The notes under the pieces: generated by a model | What the model saw: only the letters and a program-made list of their open reading frames with translations | Databases searched by the model: none | Told to the model about the DNA's origin: nothing | Origin: DATKCN01 sp035513175 | GTDB taxonomy: Bacteria; Chloroflexota; Chloroflexia; Thermomicrobiales; CFX8 | Length of the DNA: 47,632 bases | Direction of reading: 5' to 3' | Assembly (NCBI GenBank): GCA_035513175.1 | Contig: DATKCN010000158.1 | Location: 1-47,632, forward strand | Program-made: the position numbers and the translations under genes | Part shown: positions 17,135 to 24,818 of the stretch, piece by piece | Numbering within the stretch: position 1 is the stretch's first letter | Layout: each line of letters opens with the position of its first letter

Positions 17135-18096
17135 CGTCCCGCGCGCGCATCAAGGGGCCCCCTTCGATCACTGTGGCTGACGCCGGGACGACGATCTCGA
17201 TTCAGCCGGAGGCCCGAACCGACCTGTACAGCACGTTCCGCGCGGGTGGTCCGGCGGACTACCTGACGCGGGCCGGGACGGCCCCGGAGGTCGCGCTGGC
17301 GTTCCGGTGGGCGCGCGAGAGCAACGTTCCGGTGACCGTCTTCGGCGGAGGCTCGAACCTGCTGGTGAGCGACCGGGGTGTGCGAGGGCTCGTGATCGTC
17401 GTCAAGCGGCCCGGCCGCGACGCCGAGTCGGGATTGGACGTGCGGGACGACGGCGAGCGACCGCTCGTTCGCGTCCCGGCCTCGGCTCCATCCACCTGGC
17501 TGGGACGCACGGCGGCCGAGCGGGGCTGGCGCGGCATGGCGTGGCTGGTCGGGCTCCCCGGCAACGTCGGCGGCGCGGTCGTCAACAACGCGGGCGCGCA
17601 CGGCGGCGAGATCAAGGACTTTCTCGTCTCGCTGCGCATGGTAAATGTCGCGGGCGAAATCGTCGAGCGGGATCGGGCGTGGCTCGCGCCAGGCTACCGG
17701 TTCACGACGCTGAAGCACGCGCCGCCGTCTCGCGACCTGGTGGTGATCGACGCGACGTTCCGCTTCGAGCGCGGGGCGCTCGACGCGCTCAAGGCTGAGG
17801 CGGACGAGTACGCTGACTACCGGCATCGCACGCAGCCGACCGGCGCCTGCGCCGGATCGATCTTCAAGAACCCTGTCGGCACGTATTCGGGGCTGCTGAT
17901 CGAGCAGTGCGGTCTAAAGGGCATGCGCGTCGGCGGCGCGGTTGTCTCCGACAAGCACGCCAACTTCATCGTGAATGACGCAAACGCGTCGGCGCTCGAC
18001 GTTGTGGAGCTCATGCGACGCGTTCAGGAGCACGTGGCGCGTGAGACCGGCGTCGAGCTGGAGCCGGAAATCGAGCGGATTGGGGACTGGTCATGA
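17131..18096 (+). CDS. murB: UDP-N-acetylenolpyruvoylglucosamine reductase MurB
   Basis: MurB uses FAD and NADPH to reduce enolpyruvyl-UDP-GlcNAc to UDP-MurNAc. The 321-residue protein has the FAD-binding signature TVFGGGSNLLVSDRGVRG, the WLVGLPGNVGGAVVNNAGAH region and the catalytic serine S243 in CAGSIFKNP. The tail GGAVVSDKHANFIVN is also typical. The short spacing after GSIFKNP and the absence of the type I Tyr-loop insertion fit a type II MurB. It overlaps murC and ddl by four bases each. Confidence 0.95.
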   Translation: MTSRARIKGPPSITVADAGTTISIQPEARTDLYSTFRAGGPADYLTRAGTAPEVALAFRWARESNVPVTVFGGGSNLLVSDRGVRGLVIVVKRPGRDAESGLDVRDDGERPLVRVPASAPSTWLGRTAAERGWRGMAWLVGLPGNVGGAVVNNAGAHGGEIKDFLVSLRMVNVAGEIVERDRAWLAPGYRFTTLKHAPPSRDLVVIDATFRFERGALDALKAEADEYADYRHRTQPTGACAGSIFKNPVGTYSGLLIEQCGLKGMRVGGAVVSDKHANFIVNDANASALDVVELMRRVQEHVARETGVELEPEIERIGDWS

Positions 18097-19226
18097 GCGG
18101 CAGCGACGGGCGCGGTGGACGACTGAGGGTCGGGGTCGTCTTCGGCGGCCGCTCCGGCGAGCACGACGTTTCGCTACGCTCCGCCCAGACCGTCATGCGG
18201 GCGCTGTTGGATGCCGGCATGGACGTCGTCCAGATCGGCGTCACCCGCGAGGGCGGCTGGCTGACCGACGACAATCCGATGCAGGTGTTGCAGGAAGGCT
18301 CGCCGCTTTTCATGCTGGGCGACGGCGAAGCGGGGCGCGTGCTCAGCCGCGTCGAAGAGCTGTCGTTGCGGGCCGCGGCGAGCGTGGCGCCTGCCGTCAT
18401 TCCAGCCAACGGCTGGGCGGGCGATCTCGACGTCATCTTCCCGGTGCTGCACGGCCCGATGGGCGAGGACGGCACGGTGCAGGGGCTGTTCGAGCTGGCT
18501 GGGTTGCCATACGTCGGCGCGGGCGTGATGGCGTCGGCGGTTGCGATGGACAAAGCGATCTGTAAGCAGCTGCTGGCGCAGGCCGGGATTCCGCAGGGGC
18601 CGTGGCTGACGGTGCTGCGCAAGGAGTGGGAGCGCTTTCCAGAGGAGATCGCCGACGATGTCGCCCGCGAGCTGGGCTATCCGTGTTTCGTGAAGCCATC
18701 CAACCTGGGCTCGAGCGTCGGCATCACCAAGGCTCACGATCCTTCCGAGCTGCCGCAGGCGATGCGCGAGGCGGGACAGTACGACCGCAAGATCGTGGTC
18801 GAGCAGGCGATCGACGCTCGCGAGCTGGAGATTTCGGTGCTGGGTAACGACGAGCCGCTGGCGTCGGCGATCGGCGAAGTTGTCCCCGGCCACGAGTTCT
18901 ATGACTACGAGGCCAAGTACGTCGACGACACGTCCGAGCTGATCATCCCTGCCGACGTTCCGGACGCGGCCCGCGAGGAAGTCACCGCGCTGGCGATTCG
19001 CGCCTTCCGGGTGCTCGACTGCGCCGGCATGGCGCGGGTCGACTTCTTTCTGGAGCGTGGAACGAACCGCGTGCTGCTGAACGAGCTCAACACCATCCCC
19101 GGCTTCACCGCCATCAGCATGTATCCCAAGCTCTGGGAGGCCAGCGGGCTGCCGTTGCCGCAACTCGTCAAGCGCCTCGTCGAGCTCTCGATCGAACGTC
19201 ATGCAGAGCGCTACGGCTCCCGCTAG
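18093..19226 (+). CDS. ddl: D-alanine--D-alanine ligase
   Basis: Ddl is an ATP-grasp enzyme making the D-Ala-D-Ala that MurF uses. The 377-residue protein has VVFGGRSGEHDVSLRSA at the N-terminus, HGPMGEDGTVQGLFELAGLPYVG, FVKPSNLGSSVGI and the C-terminal metal-binding strand VLLNELNTIPGFTAISMYPKLW. The ELNTIPGFT motif and the Tyr of the omega-loop region (DYEAKY) fit a true D-Ala-D-Ala rather than D-Ala-D-lactate ligase, though that call is tentative. Its last 26 bases overlap ftsQ. Confidence 0.93.
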   Translation: MSGSDGRGGRLRVGVVFGGRSGEHDVSLRSAQTVMRALLDAGMDVVQIGVTREGGWLTDDNPMQVLQEGSPLFMLGDGEAGRVLSRVEELSLRAAASVAPAVIPANGWAGDLDVIFPVLHGPMGEDGTVQGLFELAGLPYVGAGVMASAVAMDKAICKQLLAQAGIPQGPWLTVLRKEWERFPEEIADDVARELGYPCFVKPSNLGSSVGITKAHDPSELPQAMREAGQYDRKIVVEQAIDARELEISVLGNDEPLASAIGEVVPGHEFYDYEAKYVDDTSELIIPADVPDAAREEVTALAIRAFRVLDCAGMARVDFFLERGTNRVLLNELNTIPGFTAISMYPKLWEASGLPLPQLVKRLVELSIERHAERYGSR

Positions 19227-19941
19227 GCGCCGCCGGGCCACGCGCGCTTACCGCGCCCAGCGCGCGCTGGGGTCGCTGCTGCGGTCGGGACGCCTGCCCG
19301 CAATGATCGTCGCGGTCGGGATGGCGACGCTGCTCTACGGCTTCATGTTCTCCAATGACTTCCTCATTGCCTCGATCGAGGTGCGTGGCACGACTCTGGG
19401 CGACCCGGCGGAGGTCGCACTGGCTGCGAACGCCATCGGCCAGTCGATCTTCCGCATTGACGCCGGGCACGTCGCCCAGCGTGTGGCTGCCCTGCCGTAC
19501 GTCGAGCGCGTCACCGTTCAGACGCGCTTCCCGGACCGGGTCGTCCTGAGCGTGACCGAACGAACCCCGGCGCTCGTCTGGCAGGCCGGGGGCCAGCGGC
19601 TGCTCGTCGACCGGCGCGGCCACGTCATCGCCGTGACGCAATCGGTTGATTTTCCGGCGGTGATGAGCGCCGGCGACGCCCCAAAGGTCGGCGACCGGCT
19701 TGAGCCCGCAACCGTGGCCGCGGCGCTGGCGATTCACGAGACGCTGGATGCGCAACTGGCGGAACTGTGGCTGGAGCCGGTCGAGGGGCTGGTCGCGCGC
19801 TTGACGAATGGCCGCTCGGTGATGCTCGGCGACCCCACCGATATGCCGCTGAAACTGGCGATCTTCGAGGAAGTCACCGGCGACGGGGGCGATTGGTCGC
19901 TCCTGGACTTGCGCGAACCGGGTCGTCCGTATTATAAGTAG
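19201..19941 (+). CDS. ftsQ: Cell division protein FtsQ (DivIB) with POTRA domain
   Basis: FtsQ/DivIB is a bitopic divisome protein that recruits FtsL and others. The 246-residue protein has a basic cytoplasmic N-terminus (ARRRRATRAYRAQRA), one membrane segment at about 37-53, and a POTRA domain from FLIASIEVRGTTLGDP to about residue 110. The FtsQ beta domain follows, with LPYVERVTVQTRFPDRVVLSVTERTPALVW and LLVDRRGHVI. The ATG at 19201 lies inside the ddl end in a different frame; the overlap supports translational coupling. The operon-like run of overlapping starts ends here. Confidence 0.9.
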   Translation: MQSATAPARRRRATRAYRAQRALGSLLRSGRLPAMIVAVGMATLLYGFMFSNDFLIASIEVRGTTLGDPAEVALAANAIGQSIFRIDAGHVAQRVAALPYVERVTVQTRFPDRVVLSVTERTPALVWQAGGQRLLVDRRGHVIAVTQSVDFPAVMSAGDAPKVGDRLEPATVAAALAIHETLDAQLAELWLEPVEGLVARLTNGRSVMLGDPTDMPLKLAIFEEVTGDGGDWSLLDLREPGRPYYK

Positions 19942-19948
19942 CATGTAC

Positions 19949-19976
19949 ACACTGTACGTACGCTATGATACAGTGT
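19949..19976. promoter_or_regulatory. Inverted repeat overlapping a -10-like hexamer upstream of ftsA
   Basis: ACACTGTA (19949-19956) and TACAGTGT (19969-19976) form a perfect 8-bp inverted repeat with a 12-bp spacer. A TATGAT hexamer (19964-19969) ends in the right arm and could be the -10 of an ftsA promoter; no good -35 is seen at 17 bp. A second inverted repeat, TTGACG (19988-19993) / CGTCAA (20009-20014), follows. A dimeric repressor site is one reading. The region 19942-20095 holds no gene. Confidence 0.45.
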
Positions 19977-20095
19977 ACGCACGCCGATTGACGGGCGTGA
20001 TGCGCGCGCGTCAACGCGGTAGACTTGGTTCAATTGGACCGGTCGCACGGGTATCACACATCGTACTCTGATCGCAGGACGCGGGGGTATAGGCC

Positions 20096-21445
20096 GTGCC
20101 TGACCAATTTATCGTCGGCGTAGACGTTGGCTCGAGTAAGCTCTGCTCCGCGGTGGCGGTGCGTGAACGGTCCGGCGCGGTGCGATACGTCGGCCACGGC
20201 AGCGCGCCATCCGGCGGCCTGCGGGGCGGCGAGGTCATCGACCCGGAGGCGCTCAGCGCGGCGTTCCGACGGGCTGTCGAGGAGGCGCGCTACCTGATCG
20301 GCACGCCGGTGGAGGACATCGTCGTCTCGATCTCCGGCGCCCACATTGAGCCGATCGACCGCATGGGCGGGCTCGATCTGACCACCGATCGGCCCGTCTC
20401 CGTTGAAGACATCGTGCAGGCCATCAGCCAGTCACGCGGCACGGACCCGGCAGGCTTGCACACGGTACACCGCGTCGTGCGCGGCATGGCGCTCGACAGC
20501 GAACCCGTGTCTGACCCGACGGGACGCTATGGACGGCGTCTGGACGTCTGGACGCGCGACTACGCCGTGCCCTCGCAGCTCATCGACAGACTGCGCCAAT
20601 CCGCCGAGGCGGCCGGGGTGCGCATTCACACGCTGATCCCGGAGGGGGTCGCGGCGGCCAGTTCCGCGCTGTCGCCTACCGAGCGGGACGCGGGCGTGGC
20701 GCTGATCGACATTGGCAGCGCGACGACCGACATCGCGGTGTACGCCGGCGGGGACCTGCAGCACATTGCCGGGTTCGCGCTCGGTGGCCATCACGTCACG
20801 GCCGACATCGCAGCGATGCTCGAGATTCCGCTCGATGAGGCCGAGGATCTGAAGCGCGCGCATGGCGCAATTGGCGAGGACAACCGCGAAGAGCTGTACG
20901 AGTGGACGCCGCGCGCCATCGCGCAGCTCCAGCGTCTGGCCAGCTTCGGAGAAGTTCCTCCCGCCGCCGTGCGCACCATCGCCGCCGCGCGCGCGGTGCA
21001 GATCATCGATCGCGCCAGGGAAGCGTTGGTCGCCAGCGACACGCTGCAGCTGCTCCAGTCAGGCGCGGTGCTGACCGGTGGCGGATCTATGCTGACCGGG
21101 ATCGGCGACATCGCCAGCGCGATCCTGGGCGTGCCGGTGCGCTGTGGGGGTGTGCTGGCTGGTGACGGGTTCCCCGGCATCGCGGACCCGACGGTCAGCG
21201 CGTCGGTGGGCCTGACGCGCTATTGCGCGACCCGCGCGGCCATGCCGCCTCCGACCCGGCGGGAGACCCGCTCCTATTCCATGGGCGCCGGCGCGAGCGC
21301 CTTCGTGCATCCGCTCGTCATGCAGACCGCGTTCGGGTTCGGCGGCTCCGAGCGCGACACGACAACGCGTCGCGACAGGGGAGCGGCGCGCCGCGCGTTC
21401 ACCAGCTGGCTGAGAGAGTTCGTGCCCGCGCGCATGGAAGAGTAG
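20096..21445 (+). CDS. ftsA: Cell division protein FtsA
   Basis: FtsA is the actin-like ATPase that tethers FtsZ to the membrane. The 449-residue protein has FIVGVDVGSSKLCSAVAV (phosphate 1), ALIDIGSATTDIAVYAGGDL (phosphate 2) and LTGGGSMLTGIGDIA (adenosine motif). The SHS2 1C subdomain lies between. A poorly conserved linker leads to a C-terminal amphipathic helix (RRAFTSWLREFVPARMEE) suited to membrane binding. The GTG start at 20096 follows a G-rich site about ten bases upstream. ftsZ follows after 54 bp. Confidence 0.94.
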   Translation: MPDQFIVGVDVGSSKLCSAVAVRERSGAVRYVGHGSAPSGGLRGGEVIDPEALSAAFRRAVEEARYLIGTPVEDIVVSISGAHIEPIDRMGGLDLTTDRPVSVEDIVQAISQSRGTDPAGLHTVHRVVRGMALDSEPVSDPTGRYGRRLDVWTRDYAVPSQLIDRLRQSAEAAGVRIHTLIPEGVAAASSALSPTERDAGVALIDIGSATTDIAVYAGGDLQHIAGFALGGHHVTADIAAMLEIPLDEAEDLKRAHGAIGEDNREELYEWTPRAIAQLQRLASFGEVPPAAVRTIAAARAVQIIDRAREALVASDTLQLLQSGAVLTGGGSMLTGIGDIASAILGVPVRCGGVLAGDGFPGIADPTVSASVGLTRYCATRAAMPPPTRRETRSYSMGAGASAFVHPLVMQTAFGFGGSERDTTTRRDRGAARRAFTSWLREFVPARMEE

Positions 21446-21499
21446 GTTCGTCGATTCCTTTGGGAGGGGTTCCCTCAACCGTACTCGGGAGGACCGGAC

Positions 21500-22609
21500 A
21501 TGTTCGAGCACCGTGACGACGAGTTCATCGCCAGCTACGCCAGGCTCAAGGTAGTCGGCGTCGGCGGTGGCGGCGGCAACGCCATTAACCGCATGATCGA
21601 ATCCGGGGTTGACGGCGTCGAGTTCATCTCCGTCAACACCGACGCCCAGATGCTGATCAACTCATCCGCGCCAATCTCGGTGCGGATCGGCGACAAGCTC
21701 ACCAAGGGGCTGGGCGCGGGCGGACGCCCCGAGGTCGGCGAGCGGGCCGCCGAGGAGAGCATGGAGACGATCGCCGAAGTGCTGCGCGGCGCCGACATGG
21801 TCTTCATCACCGCCGGCATGGGCGGCGGGACGGGCAGCGGCGCGTCGCCGATCGTCGCCAAGCTGGCGCGGGAGTCCGGCGCGCTCACAGTCGGCGTCGT
21901 AACACGCCCATTCGATTTCGAAGGCGCCAAGCGACGGAGGGTGGCCGACGAGTCGATCGCCAACTTGCGCGAGCACGTTGACGCGCTCATCACCATTCCA
22001 AACCAGCGTCTTATCCATCTGGTCGATCCGAAAACGCCGTTCTCGGAGGCGTTCCGCATCGCCGACGACGTGCTGCGACAGGGTATCCAGGGCATTTCCG
22101 ATCTGATCATCAAGCCGGGCATGATCAACCTTGACTTCGCAGACGTGAAGACGATCATGCGTGACGCGGGCTCCGCGCTGATGGCAATCGGACGGGGATC
22201 GGGCGAGAACCGCACAGCGGAAGCGGCCAAGAACGCGATCGAGAGCCCGCTGCTGGAGATGAGCATCGACGGCGCGACCGGCGTGCTCTACAACATCACC
22301 GCCGGGGCGGACCTGACCATCTCGGAGGTCAACGAAGCCGCCGAGGTTATCCGCGCCGCCGCTGACGAGGAGGCCGAGATCATCTTCGGCACCTGCGTCG
22401 ACGAATCACTGGGCCGCGACGTGACGATCACGTTGATCGCCACCGGATTTCAGGGCGGTCGCCCGTTGCGCGCGTCGCAACGTCCCAGCGCGTCGGAACG
22501 CCGCTCGCAGCGCGCGCTGGAACAGTCCGCCCCGCCGCGCACGCCGGTCCTGCCCGACGACGAGTTCGCCGAGCCGGCCATCCTGCGCTTCCTGCGCGAA
22601 CGGCAGTAG
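21500..22609 (+). CDS. ftsZ: Cell division protein FtsZ
   Basis: FtsZ is the tubulin-like GTPase forming the division ring. In the 369-residue protein the tubulin signature GGGTGSG is at residues 108-114, preceded by VVGVGGGGGNAINRM and NTDAQ. The T7 loop NLDFADVKTIM and the C-terminal GTPase-activating region are present. A short linker leads to the conserved C-terminal peptide EPAILRFLRERQ that binds FtsA. The ATG follows GGGAGG about ten bases upstream. A heptamer-hairpin element starts right after the stop. Confidence 0.97.
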   Translation: MFEHRDDEFIASYARLKVVGVGGGGGNAINRMIESGVDGVEFISVNTDAQMLINSSAPISVRIGDKLTKGLGAGGRPEVGERAAEESMETIAEVLRGADMVFITAGMGGGTGSGASPIVAKLARESGALTVGVVTRPFDFEGAKRRRVADESIANLREHVDALITIPNQRLIHLVDPKTPFSEAFRIADDVLRQGIQGISDLIIKPGMINLDFADVKTIMRDAGSALMAIGRGSGENRTAEAAKNAIESPLLEMSIDGATGVLYNITAGADLTISEVNEAAEVIRAAADEEAEIIFGTCVDESLGRDVTITLIATGFQGGRPLRASQRPSASERRSQRALEQSAPPRTPVLPDDEFAEPAILRFLRERQ

Positions 22610-22751
22610 CGAGCGGGTAGCGGGTAGCGGGTAGGAGCTGGCAACGTTGATTGACGAGACGTTTTCTGTCCTGACGCTTCTGGAGGTGGCGAACAGGGTT
22701 CGCCACCAGCCTCTTTCCACTATCCGCTATCCGCTACCCGCTACCCGCTCG
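22610..22751. repeat. Inverted heptamer arrays flanking a hairpin, between ftsZ and nrdR
   Basis: The left arm from 22610 holds about three tandem GCGGGTA units. The right arm (22721-22751) holds about four units of the complement, as TATCCGC then TACCCGC. About 21 bases pair perfectly between the outer ends. A separate 10-bp perfect hairpin sits in the middle (22685-22707). The element fills nearly the whole ftsZ-nrdR gap and ends four bases before the nrdR start. Confidence 0.85.
22685..22714 (+). terminator. Probable intrinsic terminator of ftsZ
   Basis: GGTGGCGAAC (22685-22694) and GTTCGCCACC (22698-22707) form a perfect 10-bp stem with a three-base AGG loop. A pyrimidine tail with TCTTT follows about five bases later. 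It lies 76 bp after the ftsZ stop, inside the larger heptamer element. Confidence 0.6.
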
Positions 22752-22755
22752 TAAC

Positions 22756-23253
22756 ATGCGTTGTCCCTTCTGCGGCTGCCGGGACTCGCGGGTGGTGGAC
22801 TCGCGGGATCTCCGCGATGGCGAGTCGATCCGGCGGCGGCGCGAGTGTGCCGACTGCGGGCGGCGTTTCACGACCTATGAGAACGTGGAGCTGCGTGAGC
22901 TGGTGGTCGTGAAACGCGACGGGCGGCGGGAGCAGTTCAGTCCCCAGAAGCTGCGTGACAAGCTGCGCATCGCGCTCACCAAGCGCCCGGTGCCGATGTC
23001 TGAGATCGAGCGCATTGTGCGGGAGACGGAGACGGAGCTGTTCGACCGCGGCACGAGCGAAGTCACCAGCACCGACATCGGCGAGTTGGTGCTGGACAAG
23101 CTCAAGGCGCTCGACCACGTGGCCTACATCCGCTTCGCGTCAGTCTATCGCGAGTTCCGGGACTTCGACGACTGGCGGCGCGAGATGGCCGCGCTCGATG
23201 ACTCTCAGCGCGATGGCTCGGCGCCCGCGCATTCCGAATCGTCCGCCCGGTGA
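22756..23253 (+). CDS. nrdR: Transcriptional repressor NrdR
   Basis: NrdR senses ATP/dATP and represses ribonucleotide reductase genes. The 165-residue protein has the N-terminal zinc ribbon MRCPFCGC...CADCGRRFTTYE (four Cys) followed by an ATP-cone domain (VVVKRDGRREQFSPQKLRDKL...). The length and the FRDFDDWRREM end are typical. The start lies four bases after the heptamer element and has no obvious Shine-Dalgarno site. Its stop overlaps the start of an uncharacterised gene (GTGA). No nrd genes are in the window. Confidence 0.95.
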   Translation: MRCPFCGCRDSRVVDSRDLRDGESIRRRRECADCGRRFTTYENVELRELVVVKRDGRREQFSPQKLRDKLRIALTKRPVPMSEIERIVRETETELFDRGTSEVTSTDIGELVLDKLKALDHVAYIRFASVYREFRDFDDWRREMAALDDSQRDGSAPAHSESSAR

Positions 23254-24332
23254 GCGCGACCCTCGCGGTGACGATCACACTGGACGGCGACAGGCCGCCG
23301 CGTGTCACACCGGCGCGCATCCTCGTCGACGTGACCGACTTCGGGCTTGACCACCAGGACGCGCCTGGGCACCTGCGGGTGCGGGCCGATCCGGGTTGGC
23401 GGGTGGAGGCGGTCGGTCCGCGGCAGTGGTCGGTGACGCCGTCGCGCGTCAATCCCGACCAGCAGGCGTCAGTGACGCTCTCCAACGTAGGCGCGCGCCG
23501 GACGCCGTCGCGGCTGCCGATCCATGTGCGACTCGACCTCCGCAACGGGCTGGACATTGCGCGCCATGCGCTGCCGCTGGCGAACCGGGCCAGCGCGCTC
23601 GGCGAGGTAAGCCCCAGTCGTGAAGTCTTCGAACGCACCTTCCATCCCCTCCCCGAGCCACTCAACCGGCTGCTGTTCGAGGGGCTATATGCGGACATCG
23701 TCTACCTGCGCCTAGAGTCGCCGCGTGGAGGGCTATGCAGCGGCATGGCGCACTGGACGATCGAGCGTGGGTTGGGCAGGGAGCCCGATCCCGTCAGCTC
23801 AAGCGCGGCGGTCGAGCGAATCACGATGTTCCATGGCCGTCAGCTCCGCGACCGCGCGCTGCTCGGCTCACTGCCATGGTTCCTGCGGGGCTCGTCCCGC
23901 GCGGCCTTCCGGGCGGTGCGCGGCGACCTGTTGCGGCAGGGGTGGACCGACCGCGCAATCGATGTGGACATCCCCAAGCTGTGGCGCAGGGACATCGCCA
24001 CCGCCATCGTGGCGGAGGGGCACGTCGTCGTGCCATGCCATCTGCGGCAGGACGGACTCAGCCATGGCGCAATCGAGGTCTATGATCCGAACGCTCCGGA
24101 AGCGCTCGGGTCCGACGAGCCGCGCACGATTCGCTTCGACCTCGCGCGGGACCGCTATGCCTATGTCCATCGCGTGTCGCTGGATGACACGAACGTCGGT
24201 ATGATCGCCGTCCGCCAGCGCGCGTACTCGGGCCGTGGGACCGCGTTCATCGCGCTGCTCGGATCGTTCGTATTGAACCCGCCCCGGGCGCTGCGCTCCC
24301 TGCTGAGAGAGCAGCAGAACGCCCGGACGTGA
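23250..24332 (+). CDS. Unrecognised protein: beta-rich N-terminal domain plus papain-like domain
   Basis: I cannot assign this 360-residue protein to a named family. Residues 1-110 look like an all-beta, Ig-like or NEW3-like domain (WSVTPSRVNPDQQASVTLSN). The rest has features of a papain-fold cysteine peptidase or transglutaminase-like enzyme. C163 lies in GGLCSGMAHW, resembling the GxCxGM motif at the start of the catalytic helix. H272 lies in LSHGAIEVYDPN, followed by D279 and N281, a layout like the catalytic His and Asn/Asp. No signal peptide or clear membrane segment is seen, though FIALLGSFVLNP near the end is hydrophobic. Its GTG start overlaps the nrdR stop, so the two are co-translated. 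The stop lies in the loop of a terminator. Confidence 0.6.
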   Translation: MSATLAVTITLDGDRPPRVTPARILVDVTDFGLDHQDAPGHLRVRADPGWRVEAVGPRQWSVTPSRVNPDQQASVTLSNVGARRTPSRLPIHVRLDLRNGLDIARHALPLANRASALGEVSPSREVFERTFHPLPEPLNRLLFEGLYADIVYLRLESPRGGLCSGMAHWTIERGLGREPDPVSSSAAVERITMFHGRQLRDRALLGSLPWFLRGSSRAAFRAVRGDLLRQGWTDRAIDVDIPKLWRRDIATAIVAEGHVVVPCHLRQDGLSHGAIEVYDPNAPEALGSDEPRTIRFDLARDRYAYVHRVSLDDTNVGMIAVRQRAYSGRGTAFIALLGSFVLNPPRALRSLLREQQNART

Positions 24333-24347
24333 TGCCCGGGCGTTCCT
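24317..24347. terminator. Terminator hairpin between the papain-like gene and trxA (convergent)
   Basis: GAACGCCCGG (24317-24326) and CCGGGCGTTC (24336-24345) form a perfect 10-bp stem around the stop codon of the upstream gene. It lies between convergent genes and may serve both strands. The T-tract is weak. Confidence 0.6.
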
Positions 24348-24371
24348 TCAGCCACGTCGAACAGGACGGGC

Positions 24372-24695
24372 CTATATGTGCGGCTCGACCTTCTCCAGGA
24401 TGCGGGGCTTGGGGTAGGCGCCGACGATGCGCTCCACCATCTCGCCATTCTTGTAGAGCACCATGGTCGGGATCGAGCTGATCCCAAGCTGCTGCGCGAT
24501 CTCCTGGTTCTCGTCGATGTTGACCTTGGCGATCTTGAGCTTCCCGACCTGCTCGATCGAGATTTCGTCCAGAATCGGTCCGACGACGCGGCAGGGACCG
24601 CACCAGGCGGCCCAGAAATCGACCAGCACCGGTGTGTCCCAGTCGAGGACTTCGGCGGTGAAGGTTGCGTCGCTGACTACTACGGCGTTCGACAT
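24372..24695 (-). CDS. trxA: Thioredoxin
   Basis: A 107-residue classical cytosolic thioredoxin that reduces protein disulfides. The active site WCGPC is at residues 31-35, preceded by VLVDFWAA, and the cis-proline motif is in ISSIPTMVLYKNGEMVERIVGA. The length matches the single-domain family. GGAGGAA lies upstream of the ATG at a normal spacing. A TACAAT hexamer (minus strand, 24755-24750) gives a plausible promoter about 50 bases upstream, divergent from the glycosyltransferase gene. Confidence 0.96.
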   Translation of the reverse strand: MSNAVVVSDATFTAEVLDWDTPVLVDFWAAWCGPCRVVGPILDEISIEQVGKLKIAKVNIDENQEIAQQLGISSIPTMVLYKNGEMVERIVGAYPKPRILEKVEPHI

Positions 24696-24749
24696 CGAAT
24701 GTGTTCCTCCTACGGATCAATCGGGCGCGCTGAGGGCGCCGCTCCGACA

Positions 24750-24755
24750 ATTGTA
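24750..24755 (-). promoter_or_regulatory. -10-like hexamer TACAAT for trxA
   Basis: The minus strand reads TACAAT here, about 55 bases before the trxA start. No clear -35 is seen. It is divergent from the -10-like TACACT at 24807-24812. Confidence 0.35.
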
Positions 24756-24806
24756 ACCTAGCCACGCGGGCAGCATTCCCAGGCAGGTCCGTCCGGCGTG
24801 CTTTGT

Positions 24807-24812
24807 TACACT
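24807..24812 (+). promoter_or_regulatory. -10-like hexamer TACACT for a leaderless glycosyltransferase mRNA
   Basis: TACACT ends six bases before the ATG at 24819, the same spacing as at 239 and 30787. Initiation would fall on the start codon. No Shine-Dalgarno sequence and no strong -35 are visible. Confidence 0.45.
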
Positions 24813-24818
24813 CTCGCC

